From contig NZ_VOBG01000002.1 of the NCBI RefSeq assembly GCF_008369295.1, positions 310,001 through 374,000 of the forward strand: a DNA stretch of 64,000 bases. Reading direction: 5' to 3'. Of this stretch, positions 48,208 to 56,637 are shown one piece after another (within the stretch, counting starts at the first letter, position 1; the number at the start of each line of letters is the position of its first letter). Origin of the DNA: Pseudomonas sp. ANT_H4. GTDB lineage: Bacteria > Pseudomonadota > Gammaproteobacteria > Pseudomonadales > Pseudomonadaceae. The position numbers and the translations under genes were made by a program. The notes under the pieces are model-generated. The model was not told where the DNA came from. It did no database searches and saw only the letters and a program-made list of their open reading frames with translations.

Positions 48208-48441
48208 ATGACTGCACAAAATAACGACCCCCTGCACGGCGTCACCCTGGAACAGGTTCTCACCGCACTGGTGACTCACTATCAATGGGAAGGGCTGGCC
48301 GAGCGCATCAACATCCGCTGTTTTTCCAGCGACCCGAGCATCAAGTCGAGCCTGTCGTTTTTGCGCAAGACGCCATGGGCACGGGAGAAGGTCGAAGGGC
48401 TGTACGTCAAGCTGATGCGCACCAAACGTCCGCAGGATTGA
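48208..48441 (+). CDS. DUF2132/VF530-family small protein
   Basis: A 77-residue protein with the VF530 pattern: [19 protein letters not shown] near the N-terminus, [20 protein letters not shown] in the middle, and [14 protein letters not shown] at the end. The family is proposed to bind DNA, without proven function. The ATG at 48208 starts the family region; upstream codons in frame (from 47998) overlap the receptor's promoter. It may share the Zur-like site. The membrane-protein gene follows after 4 bp. Confidence 0.85.
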   Translation: MTAQNNDPLHGVTLEQVLTALVTHYQWEGLAERINIRCFSSDPSIKSSLSFLRKTPWAREKVEGLYVKLMRTKRPQD

Positions 48442-48445
48442 TGGC

Positions 48446-49084
48446 GTGAGTGGCAGGTTGCCTGGCTATGTGGCAGTGGCGGCACTCACCGGTTGGACGG
48501 GCCTGGTGATTCAGCAGTACCTGATTTTTTATTCCCGTTGGACTTCAGGCGCCAGCTTGCTGGGCGGCCTGGTCAACTTCTTCAGCTTCTTCACTGTGCT
48601 GACCAACATCCTGGCGGTGGTGGTCTTGAGTTATGCACGGGTGAATCATCCTTCAGCCGGTCGACGGTTTTTCCTGCAGCCTGCGGTGAGCAGCGCGATA
48701 GCAGTGAGCATCGTTGTGGTGGGTTTGGCCTACAACCTGTTGCTGCGACATTTATGGCACCCGCAGGGTTTTCAGTTCATCGCCGACGAGTTGCTGCACG
48801 ACGTGATGCCCCTACTGTTTCTTGGCTATTGGTGGTTCGGCGTGCCCAAAGGCACCTTGCGCCTCAAACACATTGGCCTGTGGGTGATCTACCCCCTGGT
48901 GTACTTTGCTTACGCGCTATTGCGCGGGCATTTGCTGGGGCAGTATCAGTACCCGTTCATTGATGTGGATACCCTGGGTTATCCACAGGTGTTTGTGAAT
49001 GCCGGGGCGATATTGCTGGGATTTGTGGTGATTGCCTTGGCGATAGTCGGGCTGGACAGGGTCGCTAAATCACCGCAGGGCTAA
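48446..49084 (+). CDS. Pr6Pr-family membrane protein
   Basis: A 212-residue membrane protein with about six helices and the conserved FFSFFTVLTNILAVVVL and LLHDVMPLLFLGYWWFG (polar His/Asp in the membrane) typical of the Pr6Pr (FAR-17a/AIG1-like) family. The function of bacterial members is unknown. The start is GTG at 48446, 4 bp after the DUF2132 gene. Confidence 0.82.
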   Translation: MSGRLPGYVAVAALTGWTGLVIQQYLIFYSRWTSGASLLGGLVNFFSFFTVLTNILAVVVLSYARVNHPSAGRRFFLQPAVSSAIAVSIVVVGLAYNLLLRHLWHPQGFQFIADELLHDVMPLLFLGYWWFGVPKGTLRLKHIGLWVIYPLVYFAYALLRGHLLGQYQYPFIDVDTLGYPQVFVNAGAILLGFVVIALAIVGLDRVAKSPQG

Positions 49085-49148
49085 TGTGGCAGACTTGCCA
49101 GTCGCCACCTCTATTTGATCTTCATTGTGGTTGAGTCCGGCTTACGCT

Positions 49149-49916
49149 TTATTCGTCTTCGCTGCTGTCGGCACGCCAGTACCCGACGGCCTTGACGAAC
49201 GAGTCATCGAGCTTGTGCTCATCGAGCAGCACCCGGCGAACTTGCCGCGACAGCTTGGTTTCTGTTGCCACCCAGGCATACAACGATCCGTCCGGTACGC
49301 GCAATTGCTGGACGGTGGCGAGCAAGTTGTCCACACCGCGTAGAACCCAGATCACCTCCACATCTGCAGCACTCTCCAGTGTTTGTCGTTCAGCCGCATT
49401 GGCCACTTCAATCACCGCCAGCACCTCGCGCCCTGCTGGTAATTCTTCCAGGCGCCGGGCAATGGCCGGCAGGGCGGTTTCATCGCCGATCAGCAAGTAG
49501 CTGTCGAAGATGTCCGGCACGATCATCGAGCCTCGAGGTCCGCCGATGTACAGGTGTTGGCCGACCGCTGCCTGTTCGGCCCAGGTCGATGCGGGGCCAT
49601 CACCGTGCAAGACGAAGTCGATGTCCAGTTCGCCAATGGCCAGGTCGAACCGCCGCGGGGTGTAGTCGCGCATGGCCGGTTGTGGCCCGTCGCCCTTGAT
49701 ACTGAAGGTCGGGCTTTGCAGCGCCACGTACTCGGCGGCGGTCTGCGGGAACAGCAGCTTGATGTGATCATCACTGCCCAGGCTGACAAACCCTGCCAGT
49801 TGCTCACCGCTGAGGGTAATCCTGCGCATGCGCGGGGTGATATCGACCACCCGCAGCACGTCCAGGCGACGGCGTTTTATCTCGTGGGTGACGCGGTGGA
49901 TGACGGGTGTGTTCAT
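49149..49916 (-). CDS. yqjH: Siderophore-interacting protein / ferric reductase (YqjH-like)
   Basis: A 255-residue FAD-dependent reductase. The FAD-binding region is RRITLSGEQLAGFVSLG and RDYTPRRFD; the nucleotide-binding half contains LLIGDETALPAI and SLYAWVATETKL. It removes iron from ferric siderophores in the cytoplasm by reduction. Its start overlaps the upstream PadR gene by 4 bp (ATGA). The pair matches yqjI-yqjH of E. coli, in which YqjI represses YqjH in response to nickel. Confidence 0.87.
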   Translation of the reverse strand: MNTPVIHRVTHEIKRRRLDVLRVVDITPRMRRITLSGEQLAGFVSLGSDDHIKLLFPQTAAEYVALQSPTFSIKGDGPQPAMRDYTPRRFDLAIGELDIDFVLHGDGPASTWAEQAAVGQHLYIGGPRGSMIVPDIFDSYLLIGDETALPAIARRLEELPAGREVLAVIEVANAAERQTLESAADVEVIWVLRGVDNLLATVQQLRVPDGSLYAWVATETKLSRQVRRVLLDEHKLDDSFVKAVGYWRADSSEDE

Positions 49917-50491
49917 GGATTTTCCCCCTGTACAGGTTGGACGACCGGGCCGTCGACGATGGCGTGGGCGGTGCCGTTGAGCAGGCCCGCGACGCGGGTG
50001 ATTTCTTGCGCGCTCCAGCGCCCGTGATGCAGTTGCAGGGCATGGCGCAGGTTGTGTACCGCCTCGTGAATTTCCGGCGGCCGGTCATGGCCGCGCAGCG
50101 AACGCTTGCTGACATCGATGCGCATGCGTACGCCGTCCAGTGCAACGGCTTGTTCACTTAAAGAAAGACGTCCAGCGTCGGTGATTGTGTAGCGTTTTTT
50201 TCCGCCATCGACGTCGCCGGTGATCAATTCGCTTTCTTCCAGGAACGTCAGGGTTGGGTAGATCACCCCTGGGCTGGGGCTGTAGGCGCCGTCGAACAAA
50301 CCTTCAATCTGGCGGATCAGGTCGTAGCCGTGGCACGGCTGCTCGGCAATCAGCGCTAGCAACAGTAGTTTCAAATCCCCCGGTGCGAAGACCCGTGGGC
50401 CACGACCACCGCGTTCGCGGCCTGGGCGTTTCTCGAAGCCATCGCGGCCGTCACCGGGTTCACGGTGGGAATGAGGGTCTCTCATGGTCAT
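49913..50491 (-). CDS. yqjI: PadR-family regulator (YqjI-like)
   Basis: A 192-residue regulator with a His/Arg/Gly-rich N-terminal tail (about residues 1-33: DPHSHREPGDGRDG), as in nickel-binding YqjI, then a PadR winged helix (LLLLALIAEQPCHGYDLIR to SPGVIYPTLTFLEE, KKRYTITDAGRL) and a helical C-domain. It is encoded directly before the siderophore-interacting protein gene. Two inverted repeats lie just upstream and are likely its operator. Nickel sensing is inferred from the E. coli homologue. Confidence 0.83.
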   Translation of the reverse strand: MTMRDPHSHREPGDGRDGFEKRPGRERGGRGPRVFAPGDLKLLLLALIAEQPCHGYDLIRQIEGLFDGAYSPSPGVIYPTLTFLEESELITGDVDGGKKRYTITDAGRLSLSEQAVALDGVRMRIDVSKRSLRGHDRPPEIHEAVHNLRHALQLHHGRWSAQEITRVAGLLNGTAHAIVDGPVVQPVQGENP

Positions 50492-50505
50492 GCTCTCTGC
50501 GTATT

Positions 50506-50533
50506 AGTTAGACATAACTTAAGATATATCTTA
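50506..50533. promoter_or_regulatory. PadR operator candidate: two inverted repeats
   Basis: AGTTA-GACA-TAACT (50506-50519) is followed immediately by the perfect 14-bp palindrome TAAGATATATCTTA (50520-50533). About 15-40 bp upstream of the PadR start codon; AT-rich palindromes of this kind are typical PadR sites. Confidence 0.6.
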
Positions 50534-50676
50534 CTGGCTGAGCAAGATCCATTCCGACGAACGGTTTTCCGACAGGGTCGAGCCAGGTACGGTGATTAGA
50601 TTGTCCGCAAACGCAAATAACTATTGAATAGAGTAACTATTGTTCCAGGACGTGAATGTCTTCACTTTTGCTATGT

Positions 50677-53600
50677 TCAGGGCGCCTGACACGCGGTGTG
50701 CTCGCCAGGTTGCAGGTAAGGCGTCAGGAGGGGCGCCATGCCCTTAAGTACCTGTACGGGCAGTGCCGAGGTGAACGTGAAGGTTTGCGCCGAGCTGCCT
50801 GGCACAAACGCCGTCAGGGTGCCGAAGTGCTGCTCGCCAATGTAGAACACGAAGGTGGCGGTGCGATTGATGGACTTGGAACTGAGAATGCGTCCACCGG
50901 CACCGATGGCTTCGATGCGGTTGTCACCTGTGCCGGTTTTACCGCCCATGGTCAGGGGCGTGCCATCCGCCAGTTTGAAACTGCCGGAAACCCGTTTCGC
51001 GGTACCGGCGTCCACCACTTGCGATAGCGCTGCGCGCAAGGCGCTGGCGACGTCGCTGGGCATCACCCGTTTACTGCGATTGGGGTCATTGATCAAGCGC
51101 GTTTCATAGGGAGTGCCTGCAGCAAAATGCAGGCTGTCGATGCGCAGTGTCGGCTCGCGCACGCCATCGTTGAGGATAACTCCCACCAGTTCCGCCAGGG
51201 CGGCCGGGCGATCACCTGAGCTGCCAATCGCGGTGGCGAGGGACGGCACCAGGTGGTCGAAGGGGTAGCCGACGGCCTGCCAGCGTTGATGAATATCGAG
51301 AAACGCTTCGATCTCCAGCATGGTGCGGATACGACTGTCCCGGGCGCTTTTGTGCCGGCTCTTGAACAGCCAGCCATAGACTTCCTGACGCTCATACTCG
51401 CTGGCGGCGACGGCCTGGGTGAAGGTGGCGTCGGGGTTGTTCAACAAGTAGCCGAGCAGCCACAAGTCCAGGGGGTGGACCTTGGCGATGTAGCCTTGGT
51501 CCGGCAGGTCGTAGGCACCGGGGCCGTAGTTTTGATAGAGCTTTTCCAGGCGCTCATCGGTGAGTTTTTCCGGGGCCTTGGTGCTGGTCAAATGGGCACG
51601 GACAAAACTGTTGAAACTCTTTTGACTGGCCTGGGGCAGCAGGTAGCGGTGCACGGCGGCCAGGCGGATGGCGGTGGGGTGCAGGCTGTCGAGGAAGGTG
51701 TCGAGCCGGGCCTGGGTGTCCTTGTTGCGGTACTTTTTCCAGAAGCGCAGTAGGAACGAGGTGCCTTCGCGGTCGGCAAATTTCGCCAGGTATTCCTGAC
51801 GGCGCGGGTCGCTGTCGTCCTTGAGCAATTGGGCACTGCTGCCTGGTGCCTGGTAGGTGCTGTAGCGCACCAGGTCGCGCATCAGGCGAATGAAGGGCAG
51901 GTTGATCGATTCGCGCAGTGCTTCACGCAGGGTAGGGTTACGGCCGTTGTCTTCGTTGCGAAAGTTATGGAAGCGATGCAAGCCGCCACCGGTGAAAAAG
52001 CTTTCGCCGGGGTTGGCGGAATACTGCCGGTTGAGTGCCGCGTCGAGCATTATCGGCAGGCTTTGATCGGTGTTTTGCGCCAGGTAATCCAGGGCCCAGC
52101 GGGACAGGCGATCCTGGTCGCCGACCTCGACTTTCTGCAACGCGGCAGGCGTTTGGCCGGCATAGCGGTCGTGCAGTTCGCTGATGATTTGCAGGTAGGT
52201 AGTCAGCACCCGCAGCTTGGCGGTGGAGCCCAACTCCAGCTTGCTGCCTTCGTTGATGTCAAAGGGCTGGTCGGTGCTGTCGGTCTGCACCCGTACACGG
52301 GCGCCGTCGGCTGTCATCTCGTACAAGGTGAAGCTGTAGCGTACCTGGGCGGTGCTGGCGGGGGTCAGCAGGCGCGGGCCGAGCAGGCCCAGTTGGCCAG
52401 CGAAGGCCGGGTCGGCCAGGTGCTTGAGGTAGGCGGTGGCCTGGGTTTGCAGGTCACTTTGCAGGGTGCTGGTGGCGGACAGGTCAAGGCGGTCCAGGTC
52501 GTACAGAGGCCGCTTGAGCAGCGCGGCCAGGCGGCTGCGGGCGACGCTGATGCCCTTGTTGGTTTCGATGGGTTGGATCGTGGGCTGTTGCTGCCAGTCG
52601 CGGTAACTTACTTTGCTGGCCAGGGCGGCAGCGGACAGAGCCGGGTCGATCACGTTGTTTTGCGCCAACAGGCGGATATGGCTGTCGGTGAGGTCGGCCA
52701 GCTCCGCGCGGCCCTTGGACAAATAGTGGGAGGGCCGGCGCTGGGCGATCATCAGCGATAACACTTCACGCAGGGCCAGGGCTTTTTGCGTCAGGTTTTT
52801 TGGGTCTGTGCTGGTCAGGAGGGCATTGCTCTGGTTGAAGTCGGCGCCGTACCAGACACGTAGCCCTTCGGCCATGCCATGGACCTCGCCGTGGCCCGGA
52901 ACGGCGGACAGCGGCACGCTATTGAGGTAGTCGCGCACGATGTTCTGCCGCGCCTGTAAGGTGCCCGGGCCGTCCTGGTAGGTGCGCACGCTGGCGGAAA
53001 TCATCTGGCGAATTTTCTCGCCACCGGACAGGGTCAGGCCGTCAGGAGAGTGGCGGTACTTTTCCAATTGTGTGGCCAGGGTACTGCCGCCCGCCGTCTG
53101 GCCAGGTAGGTGCAGCAGCTTTGCCACCTGGGACCAGGCCGCCCTGGCAAAGCGAGGCCAATCCACGGCGGGGTTGGCCTGGGGCTGGGCGGGGTCCAGC
53201 AGGTCCCGGTTTTCGATAAACAGCAGGCTGTTGACTACCACCTGCGGAATGGCCGCGAAGGTCGGGTAAAACTGTTGGGGATAACTGAAACGGTACAGCG
53301 GTTCAGCGCGGCAATCGGTGATCGACAGGCCTGCCTGGATTTTTTCGGGGTAGGGCACAAACAAGCCGTGGCGGGTGTAGTCCATCAGGGCCTCGGAGAA
53401 GCGGGCCTGATTCTGTATCACATAGTCGCGCTTGAGCAGGCGCGGCAAAAAATCACCGAGCGCGCTGTAGCCCAGACGCTGGTCGAAGGGGCCTGCACCG
53501 GGGTAGACGATGGCATCGCTGGGGCCGGGTTGCAGGTCGTACGTCAAGTTCGCCGCGACCCGACTGAACTCTCGGGCTTGCCACTTGGACGTACGCATTT

Positions 53601-53781
53601 CCCGAGAGACGGCGAAACCGAGGGCGATCAACCCGATCACCAGCAACAGCCACAACAGCCGCCATCCCAGCCACCGCTGGCGGGGGCTTTGTGGCAATGG
53701 CTGTTCACCCGTGCTGTCGGTTGGCACCGCAGTCTTGGTCGAACCGGTTTGCCATAAAGCGCCCATAGTCGATTGATCCAT
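50677..53781 (-). CDS. Bifunctional transglycosylase/transpeptidase, PBP1-type
   Basis: A 1034-residue inner-membrane protein with a cytoplasmic N-tail and one anchor (about 37-55). The GT51 transglycosylase domain shows the catalytic-Glu region FIENRDL and GGSTLATQL. The later half resembles a transpeptidase: STAK in GSTAKLRVLTTYL (SxxK-type) and the KTGTGD box. It is much longer than ordinary PBP1A/1B. Pseudomonads carry a comparable long protein next to an amino-acid permease (PA0788-PA0789), as here. Start is 53781 or the ATG at 53766. Specific cell-wall role unknown. Confidence 0.85.
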   Translation of the reverse strand: MDQSTMGALWQTGSTKTAVPTDSTGEQPLPQSPRQRWLGWRLLWLLLVIGLIALGFAVSREMRTSKWQAREFSRVAANLTYDLQPGPSDAIVYPGAGPFDQRLGYSALGDFLPRLLKRDYVIQNQARFSEALMDYTRHGLFVPYPEKIQAGLSITDCRAEPLYRFSYPQQFYPTFAAIPQVVVNSLLFIENRDLLDPAQPQANPAVDWPRFARAAWSQVAKLLHLPGQTAGGSTLATQLEKYRHSPDGLTLSGGEKIRQMISASVRTYQDGPGTLQARQNIVRDYLNSVPLSAVPGHGEVHGMAEGLRVWYGADFNQSNALLTSTDPKNLTQKALALREVLSLMIAQRRPSHYLSKGRAELADLTDSHIRLLAQNNVIDPALSAAALASKVSYRDWQQQPTIQPIETNKGISVARSRLAALLKRPLYDLDRLDLSATSTLQSDLQTQATAYLKHLADPAFAGQLGLLGPRLLTPASTAQVRYSFTLYEMTADGARVRVQTDSTDQPFDINEGSKLELGSTAKLRVLTTYLQIISELHDRYAGQTPAALQKVEVGDQDRLSRWALDYLAQNTDQSLPIMLDAALNRQYSANPGESFFTGGGLHRFHNFRNEDNGRNPTLREALRESINLPFIRLMRDLVRYSTYQAPGSSAQLLKDDSDPRRQEYLAKFADREGTSFLLRFWKKYRNKDTQARLDTFLDSLHPTAIRLAAVHRYLLPQASQKSFNSFVRAHLTSTKAPEKLTDERLEKLYQNYGPGAYDLPDQGYIAKVHPLDLWLLGYLLNNPDATFTQAVAASEYERQEVYGWLFKSRHKSARDSRIRTMLEIEAFLDIHQRWQAVGYPFDHLVPSLATAIGSSGDRPAALAELVGVILNDGVREPTLRIDSLHFAAGTPYETRLINDPNRSKRVMPSDVASALRAALSQVVDAGTAKRVSGSFKLADGTPLTMGGKTGTGDNRIEAIGAGGRILSSKSINRTATFVFYIGEQHFGTLTAFVPGSSAQTFTFTSALPVQVLKGMAPLLTPYLQPGEHTACQAP

Positions 53782-53874
53782 TCACGCAGATTGATCGGAC
53801 TTGCCTGAAGCTTAGACGGTGGTGGGCATGTAGGAAGGATTTGTGTAGGCAATCGATAGTTGAGGTGAGTGCTT

Positions 53875-54010
53875 GTTGTGGCGAGTGGGCTTGCCCGCGC
53901 TGGGCGGCGAAGCCGCCCTAAAACCGGCCATGGAGATCTGCCTGGAAAAACGCAGTGACTTTATTGGGTCTGCTACGCAGCCCAACGCGGGCAAGCCCGC
54001 TCGCCACAAC
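53875..54010. repeat. 136-bp REPIN, family 3, copy 1 beside the RAYT gene
   Basis: Starts GTTGTGGCGAG and ends CTCGCCACAAC (inverted). The inside contains GGGCGGCGAAGCCGCCC. Same orientation and length as copy 2 (54642-54777), with 9 differences. Confidence 0.92.
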
Positions 54011-54043
54011 AGGCCCTTTTGCCAACAGGGGTAGATGTCTGGC

Positions 54044-54547
54044 TCAGAGCCAAGCGGCGTCCCAGAGTGGATAGTCGCCAATATTTTCCACCAGTCCAGC
54101 GCGAAGTGGATTGGCGATGATGTAGCGGGCAATCGGGCAAAGGTCTTCTTCTGCTCGAACCGCACGATCGTGATAGCCCCGTTGCCAGAAAGCACCTGAG
54201 CTGCCGCAAGCACGGTTGATGGTCAGCGTACTCCGGGACTTGGTTCTTCCCATTACCTGAGATAGCGGCGCTTCTTGCAGTTCAAATAACCAGTGAAAGT
54301 GATCCGGCATGACGACCCACGCCAATGAGTTGACCAAGCCCAGGTCATGGCTTTGCTTGAGTTCGGCAACCAGCAACCTTCCCAGGTGAAAGTCGCGAAA
54401 CAGTGGCCGTCTGTCATGAACCACGACAGTGATCAGGTAGGCGCGACCTGATTGTGAATATCGGCCACGGCGTAGCAGGTGAGAGTTGGGGTGATGGGGC
54501 AATCCTTTGCTCCTTTGAATGGATGAGTAGCCCATTGACGCTAGCAC
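54044..54547 (-). CDS. REP-associated tyrosine transposase (RAYT, IS200-like)
   Basis: A 167-residue Y1-type transposase. The HUH motif is HFH in WVVMPDHFHWLFEL; the catalytic tyrosine lies in ARYIIANPLRAGL. The N-terminus RRGRYSQSGRAYLITVVVHD fits the family. Start is the ATG at 54547 or 54535 (MGYSSIQRSK). It stands between two direct 136-bp REPIN copies, the usual RAYT setting, and is thought to act on REPs in trans. Full-length and apparently intact, without stop or frameshift. Confidence 0.9.
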   Translation of the reverse strand: MLASMGYSSIQRSKGLPHHPNSHLLRRGRYSQSGRAYLITVVVHDRRPLFRDFHLGRLLVAELKQSHDLGLVNSLAWVVMPDHFHWLFELQEAPLSQVMGRTKSRSTLTINRACGSSGAFWQRGYHDRAVRAEEDLCPIARYIIANPLRAGLVENIGDYPLWDAAWL

Positions 54548-54641
54548 CTGGCAGCGGAGGGCGATCGTGAGATCAATGTGCGGATATATCTGTGATCAGA
54601 CTCTTGTGACTAGCAGGCTGGCTCTTGTGGCAAGCGGGCCT

Positions 54642-54777
54642 GTTGTGGCGAGCGGGCTTGCCCGCGTTGGGTGGCGAAGCCGCCCTAAAACCGGTCATGG
54701 AGATCTGTCTGGAAAAATGCGGTGACTTTATTAGGACTGCTACGCAGCCCAACGCGGGCAAGCCCGCTCGCCACAAC
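54642..54777. repeat. 136-bp REPIN, family 3, copy 2 beside the RAYT gene
   Basis: Same orientation and ends as copy 1, about 93% identical (9 differences in 136). A partial REP (TTGTGGCAAGCGGGC) precedes it at about 54625-54639. Confidence 0.92.
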
Positions 54778-55151
54778 AACTCGGTGACTGGCTACAGAAG
54801 GTCCGTCCTAGAGCCTTCTTTCCAGGTAAATACACCCAAGGTAGGGGCATGACGGTGCACCATTGCTGTGCAATACTCGCCGCCGTTTATTGAGGGTGAT
54901 TTCTGCATCCTCCAGGCGATGACCCTTCGTATAGGGGGCTTTTTCCAAGAGTTCTAGCTGAATTTTACTGTTTATAGAGTGAAAAGCCCTGCTCATGGCT
55001 TTTTATACTGCACGCCCGCTGAGCTGGCCGGTTTACTCGGCCAGGCAGGTTCGCCCAAAAGGTGAGCCTGGCAGGAAGGCGTCATGGCGACCTGCTGTGA
55101 CGTCGAACGCTCGGTGATTCATATCCAATAACAACATGAGGTTGTACTCCT
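54778..55151. promoter_or_regulatory. Permease upstream region with structured leader
   Basis: No gene was recognised. A terminator-like hairpin AAAAGCC/GGCTTTT is at 54982-55003. Then come CTGGCCG (55024-55030) / CGGCCAG (55038-55044), GCCAGGC (55040-55046) / GCCTGGC (55066-55072), and GCAGGTTCGCC (55045-55055) / GGCGACCTGC (55086-55095). Some pairings exclude each other, as in an attenuator or riboswitch. Function not identified. Confidence 0.5.
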
Positions 55152-56573
55152 ATGCCCGCTGGCAATCACCTGCCCCACGGCGAGACCGCTTCGGGCGGCC
55201 CGCTTAAACGCGAATTGGGCGAACGGCATATTCGCCTGATGGCGCTCGGCGCCTGTATCGGTGTCGGCCTGTTTCTCGGATCGGCCAAGGCCATCGAAAT
55301 GGCCGGCCCGGCGATCATGCTGTCTTACATCATTGGTGGCCTGGCCATCCTGGTGATCATGCGCGCCCTCGGCGAGATGGCTGTGCATAACCCAGTCGCC
55401 GGCTCGTTCAGTCGTTATGCCCAGGATTACCTCGGCCCGCTGGCGGGCTTTCTCACCGGCTGGAACTACTGGTTCCTGTGGCTGGTGACCTGTGTCGCAG
55501 AGATCACTGCGGTGGCCGTGTACATGGGCGTCTGGTTCCCCGATGTGCCGCGCTGGATCTGGGCCCTGGCGGCCCTGATCAGCATGGGCACCATCAACCT
55601 GATCGCGGTCAAGGCCTTTGGTGAGTTCGAATTCTGGTTCGCCCTGATCAAGATCGTCACCATCATTGCCATGGTCATCGGCGGCATTGGGGTGATCGCC
55701 TTCGGCTTCGGCAACGATGGCGTGGCGTTGGGGATTTCCAACCTGTGGGCCCACGGCGGCTTCATGCCCAATGGCGTGCAGGGCGTGCTGATGTCCCTGC
55801 AAATGGTGATGTTTGCCTACCTGGGCGTAGAGATGATCGGCCTGACCGCCGGTGAAGCGAAGAACCCGCAGAAGACCATTCCCAATGCCATCGGCTCGGT
55901 ATTCTGGCGCATCCTGTTGTTCTACGTGGGTGCGTTGTTCGTGATTCTGTCGATTTACCCGTGGAATGAAATCGGCACCCAGGGCAGTCCGTTCGTGATG
56001 ACGTTCGAGCGCCTGGGCATCAAGACCGCCGCAGGCATCATCAACTTCGTGGTGATCACTGCCGCTCTGTCGTCCTGTAATGGCGGGATCTTCAGCACCG
56101 GGCGCATGCTCTACAGCCTGGCGCAGAACGGCCAGGCTCCAGCAACGTTCGGCACCACTTCCAGCAATGGCGTACCGCGCCGTGCGCTGCTGTTGTCGAT
56201 TGTGGCCTTGTTGCTGGGCGTGCTGCTCAACTACCTGGTACCGGAAAAAGTCTTCGTCTGGGTCACCGCCATCGCTACTTTTGGCGCGATCTGGACTTGG
56301 GCGATGATCCTCCTGGCCCAGCTCAGGTTCCGCCAAGGCCTGAGCCCGGCTGAACGAGCCGCCTTGAAGTACCGCATGTGGCTGTACCCGTTCAGCTCCT
56401 GGCTGGCGCTGGCGTTCCTGGTATTAGTGGTGGGCCTGATGGCGTACTTCCCGGACACCCGTGTTGCGCTGTATGTGGGCCCGGCGTTCCTGGTGCTGCT
56501 GACGGTGCTGTTCTACGCGTTCAAGCTGCAACCGATCAACACCACCCAAGGCGCGGTGCGTTCAGCGTCCTGA
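55152..56573 (+). CDS. Amino-acid permease, AAT/APC family
   Basis: A 473-residue permease with about 12 membrane helices. Family motifs are RHIRLMALGACIGVGLFLGSA near the first helix, GGLAILVIMRALGEM and VEMIGLTAGEAKNPQKTIP. It imports an amino acid with protons; ProY-, HisP- or GabP-type specificity is possible. In P. aeruginosa a permease (PA0789) also follows the long PBP-like gene. A structured leader precedes it and a terminator follows. Confidence 0.88.
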   Translation: MPAGNHLPHGETASGGPLKRELGERHIRLMALGACIGVGLFLGSAKAIEMAGPAIMLSYIIGGLAILVIMRALGEMAVHNPVAGSFSRYAQDYLGPLAGFLTGWNYWFLWLVTCVAEITAVAVYMGVWFPDVPRWIWALAALISMGTINLIAVKAFGEFEFWFALIKIVTIIAMVIGGIGVIAFGFGNDGVALGISNLWAHGGFMPNGVQGVLMSLQMVMFAYLGVEMIGLTAGEAKNPQKTIPNAIGSVFWRILLFYVGALFVILSIYPWNEIGTQGSPFVMTFERLGIKTAAGIINFVVITAALSSCNGGIFSTGRMLYSLAQNGQAPATFGTTSSNGVPRRALLLSIVALLLGVLLNYLVPEKVFVWVTAIATFGAIWTWAMILLAQLRFRQGLSPAERAALKYRMWLYPFSSWLALAFLVLVVGLMAYFPDTRVALYVGPAFLVLLTVLFYAFKLQPINTTQGAVRSAS

Positions 56574-56589
56574 CCCACACGTGAGTCAC

Positions 56590-56628
56590 AAAAAAGCCCC
56601 GGTCAGATGATCGGGGCTTTTGTTTTTA
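56590..56628. terminator. Bidirectional terminator between permease and OpgC-like genes
   Basis: AAAAGCCCCG and CGGGGCTTTT pair around GTCAGATGAT, with A and T runs outside. Confidence 0.88.
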
Positions 56629-56637
56629 CGGCGATGA

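Noticed and set aside
54808-54996. 62-codon minus-strand frame upstream of the permease
   Set aside because: No domain and no ribosome site; the region is better explained as leader DNA.
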